The notes below the pieces were generated by a model. The model saw only the letters and a program-made list of their open reading frames with translations, searched no databases and had not been told where the DNA came from. Position numbers and translations under genes: made by a program. From contig JBBQFC010000009.1 in the NCBI GenBank assembly GCA_038321615.1, positions 1-64,000 of the forward strand: 64,000 nt of DNA. Reading direction: 5' to 3'. Source of the stretch: JBBQFC01 sp038321615 (GTDB lineage: Bacteria; Bacteroidota; Bacteroidia; Flavobacteriales_D; Cryomorphaceae). Below are positions 41,610 through 50,112 of this stretch, piece after piece. The first letter of the stretch is position 1. Every line of letters begins with the position of its first letter.

Positions 41610-43145
41610 ATGCTGGTAAAAACCTATGGAAGCGCCGTTTATGGAGTCGATGCCATACCCATTACGGTAGAAGTAAACATGGACGCGGGAGTCAATTTCT
41701 TCCTCGTCGGTTTGCCCGATAGCGCTGTAAAAGAGAGCCAACAACGGATTGAGGCTGCACTTGGCAATACGGGCTACCGCCTTCCAGGCAAGAAAATTAC
41801 AATTAACATGGCACCGGCCGATATCCGAAAAGAAGGCTCGGCTTATGACTTGCCGCTGGCGCTGGGCATTTTGGCGGCGAGCAATCAGATTGAAGCACCC
41901 GATATTGAGTCTTACTTAATAATGGGTGAGCTTTCGCTCGACGGCGGTCTACAACCGATAAGAGGCGCTCTGCCTATGGCCATCAAGGCGCGCGACTCGG
42001 GCTTCAAAGGCTTTATTTTACCTATGGCCAATGCGCGAGAAGCTGCCATTGTAGAAGGGATTGACGTTTACGGCGTAGAATCCATAACCGATGCTATCGC
42101 CGTTTTGGGAAATGGCAGCGATATCCAGCCTATCAAGGTCGATATTGCCGAAGCTTTCGCCCAGCATGGAGAAGATCAGCTGATTGATTTTGCAGACGTA
42201 AAAGGCCAGGAAAATGTAAAGCGCGCGCTTGAAATTGCCGCTGCCGGCGGGCACAATGTTATTTTAATCGGGCCTCCGGGGGTTGGAAAAACAATGTTGG
42301 CGAAGCGAATTCCCACCATTTTGCCCCCGCTTACGCTCGATGAAGCCCTTGAAACCACTAAAATACACTCGGTGAGTGGTTTGCTTTCCGCAAACATTTC
42401 ATTGGTCACGCAGCGACCCTTTCGGAACCCACATCACACCGTTTCGGATGTAGCCCTGGTGGGCGGAGGAAGTAATCCGAAACCGGGTGAAATTTCGCTG
42501 GCTCACAATGGAATTCTCTTTTTGGATGAGCTGCCTGAATTCAAACGATCCGCATTGGAAGTGCTGCGCCAGCCGCTCGAAGATCGCATAGTGACCATCT
42601 CGCGTGCGAAAATGTCGGTCGATTATCCTTCGTCTTTCATGTTGGTTGCGTCGATGAATCCTTCTCCGAGTGGCGATTTCTTCAAGCCCGGCGAATCGGC
42701 CGATAGTGAGTTTGCGGTGAAGCGTTATCTAGCCAAGATTTCGGGCCCGTTGCTCGACCGAATCGATTTACACATAGAGGTTAACCCGGTGCCTTATGAA
42801 GAGCTTCGGAATCGAAAATCGGGCGAAAGCTCTCAGGAAATACGCGCCCGGGTGGTGAAGGCTCGCGATATTCAAACCGAGCGCTACAAGGATGTTGATG
42901 GCATTCACAATAATGCCCAACTCAGCCCGAAGCTGATGAAAGTTTATTGTGAAATCGATGGACCCGGTGAGCTGCTCCTCAAGAACGCAGTAGATCGACT
43001 TGGATTCTCCGCCCGATCGTATGCCCGGATTTTAAAAGTGGCTCGCACCATTGCCGATCTCGAAGGAGAGTCAGGCATTTCGGCTGCTCATTTGGCGGAA
43101 GCCATACAATACCGGTCTCTCGACAGGGAAGGCTGGATGGGTTAA
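41610..43145 (+). CDS. YifB/ComM-family Mg-chelatase-like ATPase
   Basis: A 511-residue AAA+ protein of the ComM/YifB family. The N-terminal ChlI-like domain spans residues 20-140, with a Walker A at 221-228 (GPPGVGKT), Walker B ILFLDELPEF, and a C-terminal Mg-chelatase-like domain (RSYARILKVARTIADLEGE). In naturally competent bacteria ComM is a hexameric helicase that helps DNA recombination branch migrate; competence has not been shown here, so only family membership is certain. Confidence 0.93.
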   Translation: MLVKTYGSAVYGVDAIPITVEVNMDAGVNFFLVGLPDSAVKESQQRIEAALGNTGYRLPGKKITINMAPADIRKEGSAYDLPLALGILAASNQIEAPDIESYLIMGELSLDGGLQPIRGALPMAIKARDSGFKGFILPMANAREAAIVEGIDVYGVESITDAIAVLGNGSDIQPIKVDIAEAFAQHGEDQLIDFADVKGQENVKRALEIAAAGGHNVILIGPPGVGKTMLAKRIPTILPPLTLDEALETTKIHSVSGLLSANISLVTQRPFRNPHHTVSDVALVGGGSNPKPGEISLAHNGILFLDELPEFKRSALEVLRQPLEDRIVTISRAKMSVDYPSSFMLVASMNPSPSGDFFKPGESADSEFAVKRYLAKISGPLLDRIDLHIEVNPVPYEELRNRKSGESSQEIRARVVKARDIQTERYKDVDGIHNNAQLSPKLMKVYCEIDGPGELLLKNAVDRLGFSARSYARILKVARTIADLEGESGISAAHLAEAIQYRSLDREGWMG

Positions 43146-43217
43146 ATGAGATTTCTTTGATTTGTTGCGCAACCACAGGCGGACTACTCGCGTACACGGG
43201 AGTATCAACTTCGTGTT

Positions 43218-43634
43218 ATGCGCAACTACCTTCTAATTTTATTCGCTTTTTTAAAATTTACATCTGTAATCGCTTCGCCAACAGACACTGGCGATCGGGC
43301 GATTATGCTCGATGAGCGATTCCACATTACGAAGAAGAAGAAAGAAGCTTTTTATACGGCTACCATGGTGAATCAAGTAGCCGATGGATTCTTTTTCAAA
43401 GTGCACTATCTCTCGGGGGAGTTAAAGATGGAAGGCTATTATGCCGATGAAACGATGCTCCAGCCAAACGGGGTATTTACTTTTTACCATAAGAATGGTC
43501 AGATAGAGTCGATGGGCGAATACGCCGATGGATCGAAATTTGGCATTTGGCAGCGATTTGATTCCACGGGTACCGTTCGGACGAATAAAATTTATACTTC
43601 TCAGCAAATGATGGATGCCATCACCGCAGAGTAA
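43218..43634 (+). CDS. Secreted MORN-repeat-like protein
   Basis: A 138-residue protein with a signal peptide (MRNYLLILFAFLKFTSVIAS). The segment LSGELKMEGYYADETMLQPN and 'GVFTFYHKNGQIESMGEYADGSKFGIWQRFDSTG' are two MORN/YwqK-type beta-hairpin repeats ('G-x-x-x-x-Y-x-x-N-G-Q-x-x-x-x-G-x-Y'), a pattern common in Bacteroidota periplasmic proteins. Function unknown. Confidence 0.8.
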   Translation: MRNYLLILFAFLKFTSVIASPTDTGDRAIMLDERFHITKKKKEAFYTATMVNQVADGFFFKVHYLSGELKMEGYYADETMLQPNGVFTFYHKNGQIESMGEYADGSKFGIWQRFDSTGTVRTNKIYTSQQMMDAITAE

Positions 43635-43662
43635 AAGCTACAACTATTGCTTGTTTGAAACC

Positions 43663-43688
43663 AAAAAGCCCGCTAAGCGGGCTTTTTT
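43663..43688. terminator. Bidirectional rho-independent terminator between the MORN gene and secA
   Basis: GCCCGC pairs with GCGGGC around TAA, flanked by five A and six T, so it should end both the plus-strand MORN-like gene and the minus-strand secA, whose stop codon is eight bases away. Confidence 0.88.
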
Positions 43689-43695
43689 ATTTCGA

Positions 43696-46600
43696 TTAAA
43701 CTGCCTGATTCACAGGGTTTCCGTGGCATTGTTTATACTTTTTTCCGCTCCCGCAGGGGCAAGGATCATTGCGGCCTACTTTGGCTTCCACGCGCACGGG
43801 TTCTACCTTTTGAACGGGACGCTGCTGAGGCTGCGGATTTCTTACGGGGTTTCCAGTTGGAGGGGTCTCGGGCCCCGATCTGCTTGTTTGTAATTTTACT
43901 TGCGGCTCTGGTAAACCTGTGGTGCGCTGGGTGGTGCGTACGTTTTCGTTGCCGCTCGGCAAAGCCGCTTTCATTAAGAAGGGAACTACTTCGAAACTTA
44001 CGCGGTCTATCATTTTCTTAAACAGCTCAAACGACTCGAACTTATAAATTAGGAGCGGATCTTTCTGCTCGAAACGGGCATTTTGAACCGATTGACGAAG
44101 GTCGTCCATTTCGCGCAAGTGTTCCTTCCACTCGTTGTCGATAATGGCCAAGGTCACGTTCTTCTCCATAGCACGGGCCAACTCCTGACCACCAGACTCC
44201 AGGGTTTTATCAATATTCACCACTACTTGCAGCGCCTTCTTACCATCGCCAAGTGGAATAGCGATATTCTCAAATTGGGTCTGCGTTTCGCGGATATTCC
44301 GGATTATTGGAAGGGCGCGCTGAGCAATGGATTGTATATGCTCGCTGTAACGCGTTTTTCCGGCCCGATATACCTTACTTACAATTTCATTGCTTTTTGC
44401 ATTTAAAAATTCTGTTTCCCCAATGGGAGAATCCATGCCTAAATACTGGATAAGCTCCAGTTTAAATTGCTGGAAGTCTTTAGCATCATGATTATTGTTA
44501 ACCACAGCTTCCGCCAAATCCTGAAACATGTTCTCTACATCGAGCTGTAGTCGATCGCCGAAAAGGGCGTGGCGGCGGCGCTTGTAAATTACCTCACGCT
44601 GCGAGTTCATTACGTCATCGTACTCCAATAGTCGTTTTCGTATGCCGAAGTTGTTCTCTTCTACCTTGCGTTGGGCGCGCTCGATCGACTTGGTGATCAT
44701 GGAATGCTGAATAACTTCGCCTTCCTTGAGTCCAAGTCGGTCCATCATTTTGGAAATACGGTCGCTTCCGAAAAGACGCATTAAGTTGTCTTCGAGCGAA
44801 ATGTAAAACTGCGATGATCCGGGATCTCCTTGTCGTCCGGAACGTCCGCGAAGCTGCCGATCTACGCGGCGCGAATCGTGCTTCTCGGTGCCAATAATAG
44901 CTAATCCGCCGGCTTCTTTCACACCCGCTCCGAGCTTGATGTCTGTTCCCCGACCGGCCATGTTTGTGGCAATGGTAACTGCGCCAGGCTTACCTGCCTG
45001 AGCCACCACATCGGCCTCCTGAGCGTGAAGCTTCGCGTTGAGTACCTTGTGATTGATGTGGCGCAATTGGAGCATGCGGCTCAGCAATTCGGAAACCTCT
45101 ACCGATGTGGTACCAACCAACACCGGGCGACCGGCTTTCGAAAGCTCTACGATTTCGTCGATAGCGGCGTTGTACTTCTCGCGTTTTGTCTTATAAACTT
45201 TGTCTTCCTGATCTTTTCGCGTCACCGGTTTATTGGTGGGAATCATCATCACGTCTAGCTTATAAATATCCCAAAGCTCCGATGCTTCTGTTTCGGCAGT
45301 ACCGGTCATTCCCGAAAGCTTATGGTACATTCGGAAGTAATTTTGAAGGGTAACGGTGGCGTAAGTCTGAGTAGCTGCTTCTACTTTCACACGCTCCTTC
45401 GACTCTATGGCTTGGTGTAATCCATCGCTGTAGCGGCGGCCTTCCATAATACGGCCCGTCTGCTCGTCGACGATCTTCACTTTGTTGTCCATTACTACAT
45501 AATCTACGTCTTTCTCGAATAGACAATAGGCTTTAAGTAATTGATTGATAGTATGAATACGCTCTGTCTTTACGCTGTAATTGTGCAAAAGCTCATCTTT
45601 TTCTAAAATTTTATCGCTGTCGCTCTTGTCACTCTTCTCGATTTCCACGAGGAGCATGCTCATATCGGGGAGAACGAAGAATTGGGGGTCGTCCACGTTT
45701 TTGGATACCAATTCTAAGCCTTTCTCGGTGAGTTCAATAGCATTCGATTTTTCATCTATCGTGAAGTAAAGCTCCGAATCGGCTTTGTGCATCTCCTTTT
45801 CTTGATCTTGGAGATAGTATGCTTCCGTCTTCAGCATTTGCTGCTTGATGCCGGGCTCACTCATGAATTTTATTAGTGCCTTGTTCTTTGGCAACCCGCG
45901 AAAGGCACGGAATAGTGCAAGGCTCCCTTCGGTCATATCTTCCTTGCCTGGTTTTTGCTCATCGAGGTTACCGAGCTTTCTCTTGGCTTCGGTAATTAAT
46001 TGGGTCACTAAGTCGCGCTGTACAGCATAGAGTTTTTCGACCTTGGGCTTTAGATCGTCAAAGAGTTGTTGGTCGCCTCGCGGGGTAGGCCCCGATATGA
46101 TAAGGGGTGTTCGCGCGTCGTCAATCAACACAGAATCGACCTCATCGACTATGGCGTAGTGGTGCTTTCGCTGCACCAAACGTTCGGGCGATGTTGCCAT
46201 ATTATCGCGGAGATAGTCGAAGCCAAACTCATTGTTGGTACCGAAAGTAATATCGGCGGTGTAGGCTCTGCGTCGGCCATCGCTATTGGGCTGATGGCGA
46301 TCGATACATTCTACTTCCATGCCGTGAAACTCGTAGAGTGGACCCATCCATTCACTATCGCGGCGAGCGAGATAATCGTTTACAGTCACCAGGTGAACCC
46401 CTTTTTCGGCCAAGGCATTGAGATAAACAGGCAGGGTAGCTACCAGCGTTTTTCCTTCTCCTGTTTGCATCTCTGCAACTTTACCCTGGTGGAGGGCTAT
46501 ACCGCCGATAAGCTGCACATCGTAGTGGAGCATGTCCCAGACTATTTCATTTCCGGCAGCCATCCAGGTGTTTTTCCAAATAGCTTTTTCGCCTTCTATT

Positions 46601-47052
46601 TCTACACCGCTTCTTTTTGTGGCGATATTTCGATCAAAATCGTTTGCTGTGACTGCTATTTGCCCGTTTTCCTTAAATCTGCGGGCTGTTTCTTTAACTA
46701 CTGCAAAGGCGGTTGGTAGGATCTCCATCAGCACTTTTTCGATTTGCTCATTCACTTTCTTTTTGAGCTCATCGACTTGTTTAAAGCGGCGATCTTTTTC
46801 TTCTAAGGCCATTTCGGCGCTTGCTTCTACTTCCGCATTGATTGCTTCGATCTCCGACTCCGTTTGTTTGACTGCCTCTTTTATCTCGGCTTTTAGCTCC
46901 GTAGTTTTGGATCGAAGGTCGTCGCCGCTAAGGGCTTGGAGAGCCGCATACTCCTTGTTGATTTTATCAACCAGCGGTTGAATTTCTTTTATATCCTTTG
47001 ACGACTTATCGCCGAACATTTTCTTAAGTGTCTGTGTAATCGAACCCAGCAT
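43696..47052 (-). CDS. secA: Preprotein translocase ATPase SecA
   Basis: Motor of the Sec translocon at the inner membrane. The ATG at 47050-47052 (MLGSITQTLKKMFGDKSSKD) gives 1118 residues, typical of Bacteroidota SecA, which is larger than the ~900-residue E. coli protein. Walker A region is MQTGEGKTLVATLPVYLNAL; the DEAD-type box and preprotein-binding domain follow, 'TNMAGRGTDIKLG' is motif V, and 'GRSGRQGDPGSSQFYISLED' motif VI. The C-terminal zinc finger CPCGSGKKYKQCHG is complete. An earlier in-frame ATG at 47124 is not family-like. Confidence 0.97.
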   Translation of the reverse strand: MLGSITQTLKKMFGDKSSKDIKEIQPLVDKINKEYAALQALSGDDLRSKTTELKAEIKEAVKQTESEIEAINAEVEASAEMALEEKDRRFKQVDELKKKVNEQIEKVLMEILPTAFAVVKETARRFKENGQIAVTANDFDRNIATKRSGVEIEGEKAIWKNTWMAAGNEIVWDMLHYDVQLIGGIALHQGKVAEMQTGEGKTLVATLPVYLNALAEKGVHLVTVNDYLARRDSEWMGPLYEFHGMEVECIDRHQPNSDGRRRAYTADITFGTNNEFGFDYLRDNMATSPERLVQRKHHYAIVDEVDSVLIDDARTPLIISGPTPRGDQQLFDDLKPKVEKLYAVQRDLVTQLITEAKRKLGNLDEQKPGKEDMTEGSLALFRAFRGLPKNKALIKFMSEPGIKQQMLKTEAYYLQDQEKEMHKADSELYFTIDEKSNAIELTEKGLELVSKNVDDPQFFVLPDMSMLLVEIEKSDKSDSDKILEKDELLHNYSVKTERIHTINQLLKAYCLFEKDVDYVVMDNKVKIVDEQTGRIMEGRRYSDGLHQAIESKERVKVEAATQTYATVTLQNYFRMYHKLSGMTGTAETEASELWDIYKLDVMMIPTNKPVTRKDQEDKVYKTKREKYNAAIDEIVELSKAGRPVLVGTTSVEVSELLSRMLQLRHINHKVLNAKLHAQEADVVAQAGKPGAVTIATNMAGRGTDIKLGAGVKEAGGLAIIGTEKHDSRRVDRQLRGRSGRQGDPGSSQFYISLEDNLMRLFGSDRISKMMDRLGLKEGEVIQHSMITKSIERAQRKVEENNFGIRKRLLEYDDVMNSQREVIYKRRRHALFGDRLQLDVENMFQDLAEAVVNNNHDAKDFQQFKLELIQYLGMDSPIGETEFLNAKSNEIVSKVYRAGKTRYSEHIQSIAQRALPIIRNIRETQTQFENIAIPLGDGKKALQVVVNIDKTLESGGQELARAMEKNVTLAIIDNEWKEHLREMDDLRQSVQNARFEQKDPLLIYKFESFELFKKMIDRVSFEVVPFLMKAALPSGNENVRTTQRTTGLPEPQVKLQTSRSGPETPPTGNPVRNPQPQQRPVQKVEPVRVEAKVGRNDPCPCGSGKKYKQCHGNPVNQAV

Positions 47053-47085
47053 AATCTTGTGTTTCTTCTGTCCCGTAAAGGGGAG

Positions 47086-47093
47086 CAAAGTTA
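47086..47093 (-). promoter_or_regulatory. -7 promoter element upstream of secA
   Basis: On the minus strand TAACTTTG fits the TAnnTTTG consensus, 33 bases before the secA ATG. The -33 element is weak, so the call rests on the -7 box. Confidence 0.45.
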
Positions 47094-47176
47094 TTGAAAT
47101 GGAGCGGAAAAGCCCGTTATCCATGCCCGTTTTGGCATAAATGATACCAACACCGCATTGCTGCCATATTGGCCGA

Positions 47177-47204
47177 AAAAAAAAGCCACCAGTCGGCGGC
47201 TTTT
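47177..47204 (-). terminator. Rho-independent terminator after the DUF2795 gene
   Basis: On the minus strand AAAAGCCGCC pairs with GGTGGCTTTT (one G-U pair) with a four-base loop and a run of nine T. It follows the DUF2795 stop by 16 bases. Confidence 0.78.
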
Positions 47205-47220
47205 GAAGTTGCGTTAGGAT

Positions 47221-47442
47221 TTAGTACTCATCCTCGTTAAAGAAGAAGTCTTCCTTGGTAGGATAATCTGGCCAAATGTCTTCAATAGTTTCATAGATTT
47301 CCCCTATGTCTTCGATCTCCTGAAGGTTTTCAACCACCTCGAGTGGAGCTCCGGCGCGCATGGCAAAATCAATAAGTTCGTCCTTCGAGGCAGGCCAAGG
47401 TGCGTCTTCCAAATAGGAGGCTAATTCCAAAGTCCAATACAT
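47221..47442 (-). CDS. DUF2795-family small acidic protein
   Basis: A 73-residue protein opening MYWTLELASYLEDAPWPASK, with the hallmark 'L-A-x-Y-L-E-D-A-P-W-P-A-x-K-D-E-L-I-D-[FY]-A' of the DUF2795 family widely conserved as single short genes in Bacteroidota. It ends in an acidic tail (EDFFFNEDEY). Function unknown. It has its own terminator and no close partner. Confidence 0.9.
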   Translation of the reverse strand: MYWTLELASYLEDAPWPASKDELIDFAMRAGAPLEVVENLQEIEDIGEIYETIEDIWPDYPTKEDFFFNEDEY

Positions 47443-47547
47443 ATTATGAGTAGTTTTTTGCTGATTTAAGAATGACGCAAAACTATCGTTTTTGTTTTCT
47501 AAAACTGCCCTTTTTTTTATCCTGTTAATGATTTGAAAATGAGTTTT

Positions 47548-48099
47548 TTAAATCTTATTTGGTGTCCATGCTATTTCCGGTGCGCCTAATTTGTGTCCTA
47601 TAAACCGGCTGAGGACAAATAAATAATCAGATAAGCGATTGAGGTAAATCAATACGGTGTCCGATACTTCACTTTCGGCTTTTAAGGCCAAGGCCATACG
47701 CTCTGCTCTTCGACAAACGCAGCGACACACATGTGCCTGTGCAACTGCGATATGGCCGCCGGGAAGAATGAAATTGCGCAAGGGCTCCAATTGCTCTTCC
47801 ATCAAATCTATCTGCCGCTCAAGCGCTGTGCTATGTTCGAGTGTAATAATAGGAATACTCGGACTCTTCTTTTCGGGCTCCGAAGCGAGCTCTGCTCCAA
47901 TGGTAAAAAGCGTTTCTTGAATTTCCTTTAGTTCGGCGGCCGCGGTTTTGGGAATCGAATAGGTTGCCAACAGCCCAATATGGCTATTCAGCTCATCAAT
48001 AGTTCCGTAAGATTCTATGCGCAGATGGTATTTTGGCACGCGGCTTCCGCCAAATAGCGATGTAGTGCCTGAGTCGCCGGTTTTGGTGTAAATTTTCAT
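47548..48099 (-). CDS. pduO: PduO-type cob(I)alamin adenosyltransferase
   Basis: A 183-residue enzyme transferring adenosyl from ATP to cob(I)alamin to form coenzyme B12. TKTGDSGTTSLFGGSRVPK binds ATP at the N-terminus; 'VCRRAERMALALK' and 'YLNRLSDYLFVLSRFIGHKLG' hold the conserved arginines and asparagine. No cobalamin-synthesis genes are in the window, so it probably serves salvaged corrinoid, for example for methylmalonyl-CoA mutase. It follows the ABC ATPase by 24 bases. Confidence 0.92.
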   Translation of the reverse strand: MKIYTKTGDSGTTSLFGGSRVPKYHLRIESYGTIDELNSHIGLLATYSIPKTAAAELKEIQETLFTIGAELASEPEKKSPSIPIITLEHSTALERQIDLMEEQLEPLRNFILPGGHIAVAQAHVCRCVCRRAERMALALKAESEVSDTVLIYLNRLSDYLFVLSRFIGHKLGAPEIAWTPNKI

Positions 48100-48123
48100 A
48101 GTACAAAGATATGCAAGGCTTAG

Positions 48124-48834
48124 TTATACGCCAGCCGTTACGCGTGCCTTATTGAGCTCATCGCTTTCTACCAAACCATCGCGAAGGCGTACGATGCGGT
48201 GGGCGCTCAAGGCGATCTCTTCTTCGTGCGTGACCAATATTATTGTATTGCCTTGGCGATGAATTTCGTCAAAGAGCGCCATGATCTCCAGGGATGTTTT
48301 GGTATCGAGATTTCCAGTCGGCTCATCGGCGAGAATAATGGAAGGACGGTTTACCAATGCACGAGCCACTGCCACCCGTTGGCGTTGGCCGCCCGAAAGT
48401 TCGTTTGATTTGTGGTCAACCCGATCGCCAAGCCCAACCTGCTCCAGAACTTCACGAGCTCTGGCCAGGCGCTCAGTTTTACCCACTCCTTTGTAGATCA
48501 ACGGAAGCGCTACGTTCTCTAGCGATGAATAGCGGGGCAGGAGGTTAAAGGTTTGGAATACAAAACCGATTTCACGGTTGCGGACTTCGGCGAGATCGTC
48601 GTCGAGCATTTTGCTCACATCGCTGCCGTTGAGGTAGTACTGTCCGCGACTGGGCGTGTCGAGACATCCCAAAATATTCATAAGTGTCGATTTCCCGCTT
48701 CCGGAAGGGCCCATTAAGGCAACGTATTCGTTCTTTTCAATGGTGAGATCGACTTTCTTCAAAGCCTGAACTTCTTGGGTTCCTATTTGATAAATTTTGG
48801 CCAAATCGACCACTTGAAGAAGTGCTTTGCTCAT
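48124..48834 (-). CDS. ABC transporter ATP-binding protein (LolD/MacB type)
   Basis: A 236-residue ATPase of the LolD/MacB/FtsE group. Walker A is GPSGSGKST near residue 41, the signature LSGGQRQRVAVARAL near 145, and Walker B IILADEPTG near 165, with the group's GCLDTPSRGQYYL and 'FVFQTFNLLPRYSSLENVALPL' segments. LolD helps release lipoproteins and MacB exports peptides; without an adjacent permease the substrate cannot be named. Its start overlaps the end of the methyltransferase gene by four bases. Confidence 0.9.
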   Translation of the reverse strand: MSKALLQVVDLAKIYQIGTQEVQALKKVDLTIEKNEYVALMGPSGSGKSTLMNILGCLDTPSRGQYYLNGSDVSKMLDDDLAEVRNREIGFVFQTFNLLPRYSSLENVALPLIYKGVGKTERLARAREVLEQVGLGDRVDHKSNELSGGQRQRVAVARALVNRPSIILADEPTGNLDTKTSLEIMALFDEIHRQGNTIILVTHEEEIALSAHRIVRLRDGLVESDELNKARVTAGV

Positions 48835-49604
48835 GGAAATTTAATGGTAAAATGTTCGGGTGTAAGGTCGGGATTAATCCAAATTAAACCGGCATGGAAA
48901 ATGTCAATAGTTGTGCGCACTTCCGGCATCGTTTTGATCGCTTGCCATGCCGCTTCCATTTGAGGCGACCAGTGAATATCGCCCACCACAATTACTCCGT
49001 GGGTTTGAAGACTTTTTAAGCAGGCTTGCGTGTACTTAATAGTCGGCTCAAACTGATGATTGCCATCAATATAAGCCATGTCGAGAGGCGTGAGTTCTTC
49101 CAAAGCCGGGTTGAACAAATGATCGAAAACCCCCAAACGAAGATCGGCGCTGAGCCCGAGTGTGCGAAGGTGCTCTTCTGCTATGCTGTGCAAGGTGTGG
49201 TCGGCTTCCATAGAAATGAGCTTCGGCTGCGTATCTGCGGCCGCTAAATAAGCTGTGGTAAGGCCGAGATTGGTGCCGAATTCCAAAATATTCTGGTAAT
49301 GGTAATAGTCCACGATGCGCTGTAGAAGCTGTGAAAGTGCTATGGGGCTTGCGCTCCGCTTGGCGATCTGACTAATTGTTGGTGAGCCGGGCATCGCAAG
49401 GCGCGAGCCCGCTCCGTAATCCTCCAGCTGGAGTTTGGTAGCATTGGTTTCTGCTTTTTTTCGAAGCGATTCTATTTCATCGTTCAGTCGGGCTCCTTTG
49501 GCATAAAGCACTTCATCGATGAAGCGATATACGAAGGGAGGGTGAACGCCGTGGCGTGTTTTGGCTTTGCCACGATAAGTGATGTAAGAGGTTATAATGC
49601 CCAT
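48831..49604 (-). CDS. Class I SAM-dependent methyltransferase
   Basis: Starting at the ATG at 49602-49604 (MGIITSYITYRGKAKTRHGV) gives 257 residues; an upstream in-frame start at 49646 is less likely. Motif I is ILEFGTNLGLTTAYLAAADT near residue 120, followed by 'LISMEADHTLHSIAEEHLRTLGL' and 'LDMAYIDGNHQFEPTIKY', the O-methyltransferase-like layout. 'HPPFVYRFIDEVLY' at the N-terminus is typical of a Bacteroidota-restricted group. Substrate unknown. It overlaps the ABC ATPase gene by four bases. Confidence 0.82.
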   Translation of the reverse strand: MGIITSYITYRGKAKTRHGVHPPFVYRFIDEVLYAKGARLNDEIESLRKKAETNATKLQLEDYGAGSRLAMPGSPTISQIAKRSASPIALSQLLQRIVDYYHYQNILEFGTNLGLTTAYLAAADTQPKLISMEADHTLHSIAEEHLRTLGLSADLRLGVFDHLFNPALEELTPLDMAYIDGNHQFEPTIKYTQACLKSLQTHGVIVVGDIHWSPQMEAAWQAIKTMPEVRTTIDIFHAGLIWINPDLTPEHFTIKFP

Positions 49605-49888
49605 TGGCGCAAATTTAGGCTGAATGCCTTGGTTTGAAATCTCCAAAATGCAAGAAGGCGAATACGAGCGATGAATGGCTTTGATACTTGGTCAGCGGAT
49701 GCGGAAGGCAGAAAGGTAAGCCGTCGAATGGCGAAACCTGAAGAGTGCTAAGCACAATGGTTCTGGAAAAAACCTTTTTCAGCGGGAAAAAGACGTTGTA
49801 AATGGATCGCTTATGACGTTGGAATGGAAGCGGCAGAATTATACCCGGTCGATTATTTAGGTTCAATTCCGAAAAAATAATCTCAGAG
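49605..49888. other. Intergenic region with no confident gene
   Basis: About 285 bases between the methyltransferase start and the tRNA-Val promoter. A frame at 49615-49866 on the minus strand is open but composed of a proline- and phenylalanine-rich sequence unlike any family, and it overlaps the methyltransferase promoter region. I see no repeat, terminator or riboswitch-like fold here. Confidence 0.5.
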
Positions 49889-49918
49889 TTTGATACTTTG
49901 AAAAATCAGCTATATTTG
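49889..49918 (+). promoter_or_regulatory. Bacteroidota-type promoter of tRNA-Val
   Basis: TTTG at 49889-49892 (-33) and TATATTTG at 49911-49918 (-7) are both perfect matches to the Bacteroidota consensus, with an 18-base spacer. The tRNA begins 12 bases after the -7 element. Confidence 0.75.
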
Positions 49919-49930
49919 CACACCCAAATC

Positions 49931-50005
49931 GGGCGATTAGCTCAGCTGGTTCAGAGCATCTGCCTTACAAGCAGAGGGTCGGCGGTTCGAACCCGTCATC
50001 GCCCA
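49931..50005 (+). tRNA. tRNA-Val (anticodon UAC)
   Basis: GGGCGAT pairs with ATCGCCC, discriminator A at 50005. The D-arm GCTCAGCTGGTTCAGAGC, the anticodon stem CTGCC/AGCAG around TTACA with anticodon TAC, and the T-arm GGCGGTTCGAACCCGTC are all canonical. 75 bases; CCA is not encoded. Preceded by a perfect promoter and followed by a terminator. Confidence 0.96.
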
Positions 50006-50015
50006 CAAAAAAATG

Positions 50016-50042
50016 AGACTCCTAATTCGGAGTCTTTTTTTT
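50016..50042 (+). terminator. Rho-independent terminator after tRNA-Val
   Basis: GACTCC pairs with GGAGTC around a six-base loop, followed by eight T. It lies 11 bases after the tRNA and before the convergent folC end. Confidence 0.85.
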
Positions 50043-50112
50043 GTCCAATTGCGAACCCATTAATCTTTTGCTTTTCGCATTAATACGTACGGTTCGCACG
50101 CGTAATTGTTGG

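Noticed and set aside
46066..46719. 217-residue open frame antisense to secA
   Set aside because: Within the conserved secA motor region; no family resemblance.
49615..49866. 83-residue minus-strand frame upstream of the methyltransferase
   Set aside because: Overlaps the likely promoter region; composition is unlike a real protein and no homology is recognised.
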